From Pectobacterium aroidearum (GTDB lineage: Bacteria > Pseudomonadota > Gammaproteobacteria > Enterobacterales > Enterobacteriaceae), in contig NZ_CP065044.1 of assembly GCF_015689195.1 (NCBI RefSeq), forward strand, positions 1,178,001 to 1,242,000: a DNA stretch of 64,000 nt, given 5' to 3'. The stretch's first letter is position 1, and each line of letters opens with the position of its first letter. Shown piece by piece: positions 44,866-52,906 of the stretch. The notes beneath the pieces are model-generated. The model saw only the letters and a list, made by a program, of their open reading frames with translations. It made no database searches and had not been told where the DNA came from. Both the position numbers and the translations under genes were made by a program.

Positions 44866-45395
44866 TATTTATTCCTTAATATTATCCATAATCCTACCCC
44901 ATAAATCCTTTTTCCTTATGGGAGGGGTAATTTCTGCATTTTTTAGTCAATGAGTCAATAGCCGTTATCGTGCAATGTGTATGACTTTAAATGGTTTCTT
45001 GGATCATAATTATTATGATAATTATTTAAATAGAATTCTCTTCTGGTAGAAGAGAACGGTATACCTTCACCGCCTATAAACGTAAGCCTTAAATTGGACA
45101 CAAAATCCATTGGGGGGTACTTTTGGGGGTATCAGATAAAACAGAACAGTTATTTACCCTTCAGAGTCAATGGAATATGAAACAGGTTTTGTTCCTATTA
45201 TGTCATCTATTTTATTGATTTAATTAATATTAAATTCATTCAGAGTGAAATCGCGTAGTCTATCAAGCCCTACGACCTCGCTCATGACGACCCTGGCGCG
45301 TTTTTTCGTAAATGTTTCCTCTGAACGTTCTTTGGGCAAGATCAGTCAGGCAAACTGAATCGCCTTCGAGCATATTAAGCAGCACGGAGGAAGCC
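44866..45395. other. AT-rich intergenic region with right-hand arm repeat
   Basis: These 530 bases hold the promoter of the Hcp/effector pair on the left and that of the AraC-type regulator on the right. The TTGGGGGTATCA repeat (45123-45134) with nearby TTGGGGGG marks the probable right end of the island. No further gene is supported. Confidence 0.4.
45123..45134 (+). repeat. Possible integrase arm site, right copy
   Basis: TTGGGGGTATCA, the same 12 bases in the same orientation as at 42279-42290, with TTGGGGGG at about 45110. It suggests the right limit of the former island. Confidence 0.45.
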
Positions 45396-46271
45396 ATGTG
45401 TGATAATAAAACTGATAGTTACGCCAGACGTTTTAAACAGGTCTTTGATTATATTGACTGTCATCTCGATGACACATTATCACTGGAAAAACTCAGTGAA
45501 GTCGCTCACTTCTCGCCATTTCATTTTCATCGTCAATTTTGTAGTTATTGTGGGATGCCACCTGGTCGTTACATCCAGATGATGCGTTTAAAACGCGCAT
45601 CTTATCGACTGGCTTTTAATCCGTTAGAGAAAATCACTGATATCGCGTTCGACGCCGGTTTTCAGCATGCTGAATCATTTAGTCGTGCTTTCAGGCAAAT
45701 GTTTGGTCTATCACCGACGAAATTTCGCCAGCAGCCCCCTTGGGTAGATTGGCATAGACGCATATCCGAACCTTATAAAGCCAGGAGACAAACAATGCAA
45801 GGCCAGGTCAAAACCATCAATTTTCCCGCGACACCAGTCGCAATGTTGACTCATTATGGACAACCGGAGCGAATAAACGAAACTGCTGCTCGCTTTATTG
45901 AATGGCGAAAAAACACGGGTTATTCACCTGTTACCAGTAGCCAGACATACGGTATTGCACCACATGATCCTACCTTAACACCGCCGGATGAATTTGAGTT
46001 CCATATTTGCGGAACAGTAACGTCACCGATTGCGGAAGACAGTCGCTTCGGGGTGGTAAATAGCATCATCCCTGCTGGTCGATGTGCGGTGTTGCGCCAT
46101 CAGGGATCGCATGATGCGTTAACCGAGTTGGCTAAGGCTCTTTATCGTGACTGGTTGCCTGAGAGCGGAGAGGAACTGCGCGATTTCCCGCTTTTCTTCC
46201 ATTACCACAACTTTGTACATGAGGTAGCGGAACATGAATTGCTCACGGATATCTATTTGCCGTTGAAATAA
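45396..46271 (+). CDS. AraC-family regulator with GyrI-like effector domain
   Basis: A 291-residue regulator. The N-terminal AraC helix-turn-helix pair (about residues 10-110) contains LEKLSEVAHFSPFHFHRQFC and ITDIAFDAGFQHAESFSRAFRQMFGLSPTKFR. The C-terminal half (about 130-290) is a GyrI-like/SbmC ligand-binding domain with FPATPVAMLTHYGQPERINETAARFIEWR and RCAVLRHQGSHDAL. The architecture is like Rob and related multidrug-responsive regulators. The ATG at 45396 is supported by GGAGG five bases upstream. A strong terminator follows. No neighbouring target gene is obvious. Confidence 0.9.
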   Translation: MCDNKTDSYARRFKQVFDYIDCHLDDTLSLEKLSEVAHFSPFHFHRQFCSYCGMPPGRYIQMMRLKRASYRLAFNPLEKITDIAFDAGFQHAESFSRAFRQMFGLSPTKFRQQPPWVDWHRRISEPYKARRQTMQGQVKTINFPATPVAMLTHYGQPERINETAARFIEWRKNTGYSPVTSSQTYGIAPHDPTLTPPDEFEFHICGTVTSPIAEDSRFGVVNSIIPAGRCAVLRHQGSHDALTELAKALYRDWLPESGEELRDFPLFFHYHNFVHEVAEHELLTDIYLPLK

Positions 46272-46314
46272 ACTGATTCAGCCTGTCATGTTCATCGCCA
46301 CATCAGATGTGATA

Positions 46315-46343
46315 CGCGCAGGGAAGCTCTCTGCGCGTTTTTT
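46315..46343 (+). terminator. Terminator of the AraC-type regulator
   Basis: CGCGCAG (46315-46321) pairs with CTGCGCG (46331-46337), followed by TTTTTT. It lies about 45 bases past the stop. Confidence 0.88.
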
Positions 46344-47145
46344 ATTAAAGGTCGTGGTAAAAATCATGGTGCAGAATTCGTGGTGCTCTCTTAGAGCGGA
46401 TGGCGGAGCCAGATGAAGCTTTAACACGCTGCCACTTTCGGTATATGCGATATCTTGCGGAAACATTATCAACCAGAGGGGCATGGACGTTTATGGCGAC
46501 TTACCGACAAATTGCCGATGATGTTAAATGCCGAACGGCAAAAGCAGTCAAAACATGCTGAATAGCGCATGTTAAGTCATTGCATGCGCTAACCTGCCGC
46601 GTATCTTCGAACCAGATCAGCACCGAAAGCCGGGTTTACCCTTGTCCTGATAAATGGGTAGTGGAGATCGAGCAATCACTGAGAAATCTGGGTGAGCTTT
46701 AGCTTAGCCGCACCGCTTAACGTCGTTCTGTTTTGATCGCTCCATACCAGCCCCCTCATTTTCCTCTCTATCACGAGCAGGGAGGTAAATGTCCTCCCAG
46801 AATATTATCCTGCCGGATAGCTGCTATTTTTTAACCGGAAAGTGACGGTAAAAAGATCATTTCACTGCCTTAAACGATAGTTTTTGTTATGAAATAACGC
46901 CATTAGGCAGCTTGCAGTTAATGGCACTGATTTTCTATTTTTTGATAGTATAAAAACCTTTAAATTTTAATTAAATAATAAATGATTGCTAAATTATCTA
47001 ATATTTATTTCTTAACTTAAAAATAATTACCTAAAGTTACATAGATATTTATTCTGTCAAAAGTAAAAAATAAAGGGTAAATTGTTTTACTAAATTAAAA
47101 TTAATGGGGTATTTGTTATTGGTTATTTTTGTTAGCTGATTAAGT

Positions 47146-47203
47146 ATTTCGTTTTTAACGAAATTAAAAGGCACAAAATATATGCCTTTTCCATTAATTG
47201 GAA
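47146..47203. promoter_or_regulatory. Three consecutive palindromes in the T6SS upstream region
   Basis: ATTTCGTT/AACGAAAT (47146-47164), AAAAGGCA/TGCCTTTT (47166-47190) and TTCCATTAATTGGAA (47189-47203) follow each other almost without a gap. The middle one could be a small terminator. They may also be regulator sites or a structured leader. No matching regulator is recognised. Confidence 0.4.
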
Positions 47204-47409
47204 ATCGACGGTATATTCTTTTTTATCCTGCCTATTTTTACTTAAGTTTGTTTTAATTTGTTGTTTTTAGTGTATTTTGTGTTTTAGTGGTTCGCTTTAG
47301 TTGCTCTGCTATATAAGCGTTGACCGTGCATTTATGTTGTGTGTATGATCCAAACTCAAAATATAAATGTATTTAATTCCTTCTTGGTGTGACTCTTTTA
47401 CACCGATAT

Positions 47410-47429
47410 AAATCGTAAAATTACGATTT
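47410..47429. promoter_or_regulatory. Palindrome upstream of the T6SS operon
   Basis: AAATCGTAA (47410-47418) pairs with TTACGATTT (47421-47429) with a 2-base centre. It is a compact inverted repeat of operator-like shape about 290 bases before tssB. Confidence 0.4.
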
Positions 47430-47491
47430 TATTATGGTTTTTTAATTCGGTTTTAATTTATTTCATCTCGCTGGTCGAAAAACAAATACGC

Positions 47492-47616
47492 TATACCCTA
47501 AATAATTCGAGTTTCAGGCAGGCGGCAAGAGAAGGCATCTCGATGAGCTGACTTAGGTAAGTGATTCGGGTGACTAAACGCAGCCAACGCACATGTAACT
47601 TGAAGTATGACGGGGA
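47492..47616 (+). repeat. ERIC (IRU) element, plain form
   Basis: A 125-base ERIC element starting TATACCCTAAATAATTCGAG and ending CTTGAAGTATGACGGGG, with the core GATGAGCTGACTTAGGTAAG. Size agrees with the usual 127 bases. It is the same family as the longer copy at 12218 and ends about 105 bases before tssB, so it would be part of the operon leader if the promoter is upstream. Confidence 0.82.
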
Positions 47617-47721
47617 TATTTGTTTGCCGAATTACTGCCGTGCTTATGGACTACGGCGGGCTTTTGGTAGGAATCGACTTTACTTCTCCGGGCCCGAGAG
47701 CCCTTACGTTGGTATAGACAC

Positions 47722-48225
47722 ATGGCAAAAGGAACTGACGGTGCATCTGTCGCACCAAAGGAACGTATTAATATCAAATATGTTCCAGCCACTGGTGGTC
47801 AGCAGGCGGAAATAGAATTGCCGTTGACGCTGATGATCGTGGGAAATATGAAAGGGCGCACAGAGGAAACGCCGATCGAAGAACGTCAGACCGTCTCGAT
47901 CGACAAGAACAACTTTACCTCGGTGATGAAAGAAGCAGAGCTGGAACTGAATTTCAGTGTGCCAAACCGCCTTGAAGAAGAAAGCCAGGATGACCTGCCA
48001 GTGAAACTGAGCATCGGCGGTCTGAATGATTTCTCCCCTGACCGTATCGCCCAACAGGTGCCTGAATTGCGTAAGTTGCTTGATTTACGTGAGGCGCTGG
48101 TTGCGCTGAAAGGCCCCCTCGGCAATATTCCCTCATTCCGTAATCGTTTGCAGGATCTGTTGTCCAGCGAAGAAGCCAGAGAGCAGCTTTTGAAAGAGCT
48201 CGATCTGGTAAAACCCGCCGAATAA
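47722..48225 (+). CDS. tssB: T6SS contractile sheath small subunit TssB (VipA)
   Basis: A 167-residue protein. With TssC it polymerises into the sheath whose contraction drives the needle out of the cell. The segments ERINIKYVPATGGQQAEIELPLTLMIVGNM near the N-terminus and KLSIGGLNDFSPDRIAQQVPELRKLLDLREALVALKGPLGN near residues 93-135 are diagnostic. It is the first gene of the operon. There is no strong ribosome site before ATG 47722 (only GGTATAG), so translation may start weakly. An ERIC element lies in the leader. Confidence 0.96.
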   Translation: MAKGTDGASVAPKERINIKYVPATGGQQAEIELPLTLMIVGNMKGRTEETPIEERQTVSIDKNNFTSVMKEAELELNFSVPNRLEEESQDDLPVKLSIGGLNDFSPDRIAQQVPELRKLLDLREALVALKGPLGNIPSFRNRLQDLLSSEEAREQLLKELDLVKPAE

Positions 48226-48257
48226 TTGATGTTTACTGACGAAATAGGGAAACGAAT

Positions 48258-49736
48258 ATGTCAATAGTTGAAGAACAGGCCCAGGCAGGGGCTGCCAGCG
48301 CCTCCGGATCGCTGCTTGATGACATCATGGCTCAAGCGCGTATCACCCCGGTCGATGAAGGCTACAGCGTTGCTAAACAGGGGATTGCCGCACTGGTCGC
48401 TAACATTCTTGATAGCGGTAATGCAGCAGAACCCGTGAATAAAGCGCTGGTCGATAGCATGATTGTCGAACTGGACAAAAAGCTCAGTAAGCAGATCGAC
48501 GTTATTCTGCATGCTAAAGAACTTCAGGAGCTGGAATCTTCCTGGCGTTCGCTGAAACTGCTTGTCGATCGCACTGATTTCCGTGAAAACATCAAACTGT
48601 TGGTGTTACATGCGACGAAAGAAGAGCTGTTAGAGGATTTTGAGTTCGCGCCTGAAATCTCACAGTCTGGCTTCTATAAACATGTGTACTCCAGCGGTTA
48701 CGGCCAGTTCGGCGGCCAGCCTATTGGTGGCGTGATCGGTGACTATGCGATGACGCAAAGCTCACCAGACATCAAACTGATGCAGTACGTCAGCGCCGTT
48801 GGCGCGATGGCGCACGCACCATTCATCTCTTCCGTTGCGCCGACCTTCTTTGGCGTAGACAGCTTCACTGATTTACCGTCCATCAAAGATCTGAAATCCG
48901 TTTTCGAAGGCCCTGCCTACACGAAATGGCGTTCACTGCGTGAATCTGAAGACGGTCGCTATCTGGGCCTGACGGCACCGCGCTTCCTAGCTCGCTTGCC
49001 TTACGACCCGGTAGAAAACCCGATTAAGGGCTTTAACTACAAAGAAGATATCAGCACCGATCACGAACACTACCTGTGGGGCAACACCGCCTACCTGATG
49101 GGAACGGCGCTGACGGACAGCTTCGCGAAATACCGCTGGTGTCCGAACATCATTGGCCCGCAGAGCGGCGGTGCGATTACCGATCTGCCAGTGCATGTTT
49201 ATGAAGCAATGGGTCAACTTCAGGCCAAGATCCCGACTGAAGTCCTGATCACCGATCGTCGCGAATATGAAATGGCCGAAGAGGGCTTTATCACACTGAC
49301 GATGCGTAAAGACAGCGACAACGCAGCTTTCTTCTCGGCTAACTCGGTGCAGAAGCCGAAGGTGTTCCCGAACACCAAAGAAGGCAAAGAAGCGGAAACC
49401 AACTACAAGCTGGGTACGCAGCTGCCGTACATGTTCATCATCAACCGTCTGGCGCACTACATCAAAGTGCTACAGCGTGAACAGATTGGCTCATGGAAAG
49501 AGCGTCAGGATCTGGAACGTGAGCTGAATACCTGGATTAAACAGTACATCGCCGATCAGGAAAACCCGCCGGCAGATGTCCGTAGCCGTCGTCCTCTGCG
49601 TGCCGCACAAATCAAAGTGCTGGATGTGGAAGGAGAACCAGGTTGGTATCAGGTCACCATGTCTGTGCGCCCGCACTTCAAGTACATGGGGGCAAACTTT
49701 GAACTGTCGCTGGTAGGGCGTTTGGATAAGGAATAA
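48258..49736 (+). CDS. tssC: T6SS contractile sheath large subunit TssC (VipB)
   Basis: A 492-residue protein, the larger sheath subunit. Conserved marks are ELESSWRSLKLLVDRTDFRENIKL (about residues 92-115), GGQPIGGVIGDYAM and a C-terminal PADVRSRRPLRAAQIKVLDVEGEPGWYQV. RBS near GGGAAACGA upstream of 48258. It is 32 bases after tssB and followed closely by tssE. Length is normal for the family. Confidence 0.97.
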   Translation: MSIVEEQAQAGAASASGSLLDDIMAQARITPVDEGYSVAKQGIAALVANILDSGNAAEPVNKALVDSMIVELDKKLSKQIDVILHAKELQELESSWRSLKLLVDRTDFRENIKLLVLHATKEELLEDFEFAPEISQSGFYKHVYSSGYGQFGGQPIGGVIGDYAMTQSSPDIKLMQYVSAVGAMAHAPFISSVAPTFFGVDSFTDLPSIKDLKSVFEGPAYTKWRSLRESEDGRYLGLTAPRFLARLPYDPVENPIKGFNYKEDISTDHEHYLWGNTAYLMGTALTDSFAKYRWCPNIIGPQSGGAITDLPVHVYEAMGQLQAKIPTEVLITDRREYEMAEEGFITLTMRKDSDNAAFFSANSVQKPKVFPNTKEGKEAETNYKLGTQLPYMFIINRLAHYIKVLQREQIGSWKERQDLERELNTWIKQYIADQENPPADVRSRRPLRAAQIKVLDVEGEPGWYQVTMSVRPHFKYMGANFELSLVGRLDKE

Positions 49737-49741
49737 GGCTT

Positions 49742-50173
49742 ATGCCGTCTCTTTCTGCCTGGGAAAGGGGAAACGCGGCAAGTCTGTTTGATCGTATCCG
49801 TGGGGAGGAGCGCCGCTCCTCCCCAGAAACGGAAGTTGAAGCACTGATCGAGTCCGTTAAGCGTCAACTGGACAATGTGCTCAACACCCGGCCCGGAAAT
49901 TGTCGCAGCGCACCTGAGCTTGGCGTGATTGATTTTAATGACGCGACGCAGGGTGGGGCGGACATTCGAGGGAAAATCCGGGAGGCGATCCGGCAGTGTA
50001 TCTGTCGCTTTGAACCTCGAATTGTTCATGTGGATGTCGACGCATCGGACTATTTATCGAATCCGATGGAGATGTCGTTTCAGGTTACCGCGCATGTCAG
50101 ATTGGAAGATCTGGAGCAGGTCACCTCTTTCAATATCCACATGGATAGCCACCGCCATTACAGAATGATCTGA
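49742..50173 (+). CDS. tssE: T6SS baseplate protein TssE (gp25-like)
   Basis: A 143-residue gp25-like baseplate protein that connects the sheath to the baseplate. The middle LIESVKRQLDNVLNTRPGNCRSAPELGVIDFND and the later IREAIRQCICRFEPRIVHVDVDA match TssE. Five bases separate it from tssC and two from tssF, so the genes are co-translated as a block. Confidence 0.94.
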   Translation: MPSLSAWERGNAASLFDRIRGEERRSSPETEVEALIESVKRQLDNVLNTRPGNCRSAPELGVIDFNDATQGGADIRGKIREAIRQCICRFEPRIVHVDVDASDYLSNPMEMSFQVTAHVRLEDLEQVTSFNIHMDSHRHYRMI

Positions 50174-50175
50174 TT

Positions 50176-51942
50176 ATGTCACTGGAACATTTTTTCAGGG
50201 ATGAGCTGACCTACTTGCGCCTGCAAGGGCGTGAATTCGCCAAGGCGCACCCTGAGCTTACCCGATTTTTGTCAGAACAGACCACGGATCCAGACGTCGA
50301 GCGTCTGCTGGAAGGGTTCGCCTTTTTGACAGGGAGCCTGCGGGCGAAGATCGAGGATGAATTTCCGGAGCTGACACACGGTCTGCTGGGCATGCTGTGG
50401 CCTAATTACCTGCGCCCGGTACCGAGCATGACGATTATGCAGTTTTCGGTACTCCCCGGCGCAATTGCCCAACCGGCGTTTGTTGCGCGCGGTTGTGAGC
50501 TTGATAGCCTGCCGATTGATGATGTGGTCTGTCATTTTCAGACCTGTCACGATGCCTGGATTTATCCGGCGGATATCCGCGAGATCAAGGTACAGAGCGG
50601 CAACGATCTTTCCACCATCACGCTGGATATTGGGCTGCATGGCCCGCTCTCGCTCAGCGATTTGCAACTCGACAAGCTGCGTTTTTATCTGGGTGGTGAT
50701 ACCTATACGGCCTACGAACTCTATTTCTGGATTGCCAGCCAGCTGTCACATATTGAGCTGGAAATTGATGGTCAACGCTTCCGTCAGGAAGCCAGCGTCC
50801 TGAAGACGGTCGGCTTTGAACGCGAAGATGCGCTATTGCCGTACCCCGGCAACGTTTACTCGGGCTATCGCATTTTGCAGGAATACTTCTGTTTTCCTGA
50901 AAGCTTCCTCTTTTTCCAACTCGCGGGCGCGGTATGGCCGGATCTCCCGCTGACGGTAACGGAATTCCGTCTGCATTTTTGTTTCGATCGCCCGCTGCCG
51001 GCGGAACTGAAGATTCGCCCTGATTCGTTCATGCTCAACTGTGTGCCGGCGATCAATCTCTTCCAGCATGATAGCGAGCCGATCAACCTCAGCGGTCGCC
51101 AGACGGATTACCCGCTGAAGGCCAGCTATCGTAACGCTGATAGCTTTGAAATCTTCTCTGTGGATAAGGTGGAAGGCTGGGTGGAAGGGAATTCCGGGCG
51201 TGCTCGCGGCATTCCACGAACCTATCAGCCTTTTGAGAGCTTTCAGCACCAAATCGAGCGCGCTAAAGGACGGCTGGCGCTTTATTACCGCATTCGGGTA
51301 AGAGAAGCGGTGAACGGCAACGGTTTTGATCACATGCTCTCTTTTGTCCGTGGTGATGAGCAGGAAGTGATTGATTTGGATGAATCCATTTCGGTCACCT
51401 TGACCTGCACTAATCGCTCGCGTGCGGCACAGTTAACTGTCGGAGCGATCTGCGTGCCGACCGGGAACTCGCCGTCTTTCGCGACATTTCGCAATCTGGT
51501 GCGGCCGACGCGACCGCTGCGGCCTGCGATGGACGGTAGCCTGCACTGGACGCTGATCTCCAACCTGTCTCTGAACTATGTGTCGCTGCTGCGGCGCGAT
51601 GCGCTGGTACAGATTCTGCGTACCTATGATTTCCCGGCGCTGCACGACAAGCAGGCGGAACAGGCTTCGCGTAAGCGTCTGGCGGGTATCGAATCTATCG
51701 AAACCACCCCTATCGATCGTCTGGTTCAGGGGATGCCGGTTCGCGGCTTGAAATCCATTCTGTCAGTACGGCAATCCGCGTTTTCCAGTGAAGGAGAACT
51801 CTATCTGTTCAGTACGGTGCTGGCGCACTTCTTCTCGCTATACGCCAGCGTCAACGCTTTCCACCTGTTGGAAGTGGTCAACATCGATAACAAGGAGCGC
51901 TACCGATGGCCGGTACAGATAGGTCAACACTCAATGATGTGA
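50176..51942 (+). CDS. tssF: T6SS baseplate protein TssF
   Basis: A 588-residue baseplate wedge protein. The N-terminus FFRDELTYLRLQGREFAKAHPELTRFL and DPDVERLLEGFAFLTGSLRAKIEDEFPEL are the TssF signature. The C-terminal LFSTVLAHFFSLYASVNAFHLLEVV is also conserved. It overlaps tssG by 37 bases, so translational coupling is likely. Length is in the normal range. Confidence 0.96.
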   Translation: MSLEHFFRDELTYLRLQGREFAKAHPELTRFLSEQTTDPDVERLLEGFAFLTGSLRAKIEDEFPELTHGLLGMLWPNYLRPVPSMTIMQFSVLPGAIAQPAFVARGCELDSLPIDDVVCHFQTCHDAWIYPADIREIKVQSGNDLSTITLDIGLHGPLSLSDLQLDKLRFYLGGDTYTAYELYFWIASQLSHIELEIDGQRFRQEASVLKTVGFEREDALLPYPGNVYSGYRILQEYFCFPESFLFFQLAGAVWPDLPLTVTEFRLHFCFDRPLPAELKIRPDSFMLNCVPAINLFQHDSEPINLSGRQTDYPLKASYRNADSFEIFSVDKVEGWVEGNSGRARGIPRTYQPFESFQHQIERAKGRLALYYRIRVREAVNGNGFDHMLSFVRGDEQEVIDLDESISVTLTCTNRSRAAQLTVGAICVPTGNSPSFATFRNLVRPTRPLRPAMDGSLHWTLISNLSLNYVSLLRRDALVQILRTYDFPALHDKQAEQASRKRLAGIESIETTPIDRLVQGMPVRGLKSILSVRQSAFSSEGELYLFSTVLAHFFSLYASVNAFHLLEVVNIDNKERYRWPVQIGQHSMM

Positions 51943-52904
51943 CGTTCCGTCAGGATGTCTCACGCTTTAATTTTTTCCAACTGGTGGAGCTGCTTAACCA
52001 ACTGGAAGGCGTGGATCTGGAACAAGAGCTGGATTTCCGCCCGGAGCAGGAGCGCCTACGCTTTCGCTCTACCGCCTCCATTGGTTTTCACCCCGGCGAT
52101 ATCTTGCAGGTGGAATGCGATGACGAGGGGCGTCAAGAACTGGAGGTCGCGTTTCTTGGCCTGCACGGTAGCCAGTCACCGATGCCCGGTTATTACCTTG
52201 AAGAGCTAGCCTGGGAATACGCACAGGGCGAACAGAAGCTGGGCGTGTTTCTCGACTTTTTTCATCACCGCTTACTTACGCTTCTGCACCGTGCATGGCG
52301 CAAATACCGCTATCACGTGCGTTTTCAGAATGATGGGGAGGATGGATTCTCCCGCCTGATGTTTGCGCTCGTGGGGTTAGGGAATGACGCCGTACGCGAT
52401 AGCCTGCCAGTTAACCGCGCCAAGATGCTGTCCTACGCCGGGGTGCTCGCAAGCCCTAGTCGCTCGCCAGAAGTGGTCGCGGGGTTGGTTATTCACTGTT
52501 TTGACCTGGATGACGTAGCTGTTATGGCTTGGCAGCACCGCCGCGTCCCCATTCATGAAGGCCAGCAGAACCGTCTGGGCAAAGCCAACATGATGCTGGG
52601 CGGTGACTTTGTTATCGGCGACAAAGTGAGTGACTGTGCCGGCAAGTTTTTACTCAAGGTCGGCAACCTCAGTTTTAGCCGCTTCCTCAGCTTTTTGCCC
52701 AACGGCGAGCATTTTCAGCCGCTGGTGCGTTTTGTTTCTTTCATTCTTCGCGATCAGCTGGCCTGGGATCTGCGTCTTGGCTTTGCGGAAGGCGAAGCCA
52801 AGGGCTTAAGTCTGGGCAGTGAACAAAGTAGCCGGTTGGGATGGAGCAGCTTTCTCGGGCAGCCGCCCGCGGATCCCTATGTGACGATTTGTGTGCAGGA
52901 GTAA
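51906..52904 (+). CDS. tssG: T6SS baseplate protein TssG
   Basis: A 332-residue baseplate protein that partners TssF. RFNFFQLVELLNQLEG near residue 18, RFRSTASIGFHPGDILQVE and FLGLHGSQSPMPGYYLEELAWEY are the family signature. AAGGAG lies just before ATG 51906, inside the end of tssF. The gene ends close to the FHA gene, whose start is read from GTG. Confidence 0.95.
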   Translation: MAGTDRSTLNDVTFRQDVSRFNFFQLVELLNQLEGVDLEQELDFRPEQERLRFRSTASIGFHPGDILQVECDDEGRQELEVAFLGLHGSQSPMPGYYLEELAWEYAQGEQKLGVFLDFFHHRLLTLLHRAWRKYRYHVRFQNDGEDGFSRLMFALVGLGNDAVRDSLPVNRAKMLSYAGVLASPSRSPEVVAGLVIHCFDLDDVAVMAWQHRRVPIHEGQQNRLGKANMMLGGDFVIGDKVSDCAGKFLLKVGNLSFSRFLSFLPNGEHFQPLVRFVSFILRDQLAWDLRLGFAEGEAKGLSLGSEQSSRLGWSSFLGQPPADPYVTICVQE

Positions 52905-52906
52905 AT

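Larger units (their letters stand above)
42157..45140. mobile_element. Remnant of a tRNA-integrated genomic island
   Basis: Right after thrW there is a shortened P4-type integrase, then four AT-rich accessory genes (two membrane proteins, a DUF4225 effector and an Hcp). The 12-base sequence TTGGGGGTATCA occurs in direct orientation at 42279-42290 and 45123-45134, near runs of TGGGGGG, and looks like integrase arm-type sites at both ends. I did not find a second copy of the tRNA 3' end, so the right attachment core may be lost. Confidence 0.55.
46344..47491. other. Long gene-free region upstream of the T6SS operon
   Basis: No intact gene is seen in about 1.15 kb. The left part (about 46380-46700) has codon-like stretches broken by stops, for example a short frame KHYQPEGHGRLWRLTDKLP near 46460-46560, which may be decayed coding sequence. 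The right part (about 46880-47480) is extremely AT-rich and has several palindromes. Such a region ahead of a virulence-type operon is a plausible H-NS target and promoter zone, which is inferred from composition only. Confidence 0.45.

Noticed and set aside
44866..45395. Right-hand copy of the thrW 3' end (attR core)
   Set aside because: I looked for the tRNA end sequence TTCGACTCCTATTATCGG and did not find it here. Only the arm-type repeats support the boundary.
47280..47340. Possible sigma-54 promoter (TGGTTCGC...TTGCT) upstream of tssB
   Set aside because: The spacing between GG and GC is 12 bases and not 10, and the -24 element is poor. I could not support it.
47561..47815. Plus-strand frame overlapping the ERIC element and the start of tssB
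   Set aside because: It runs through the ERIC repeat and overlaps tssB in another frame. No ribosome site and no family.
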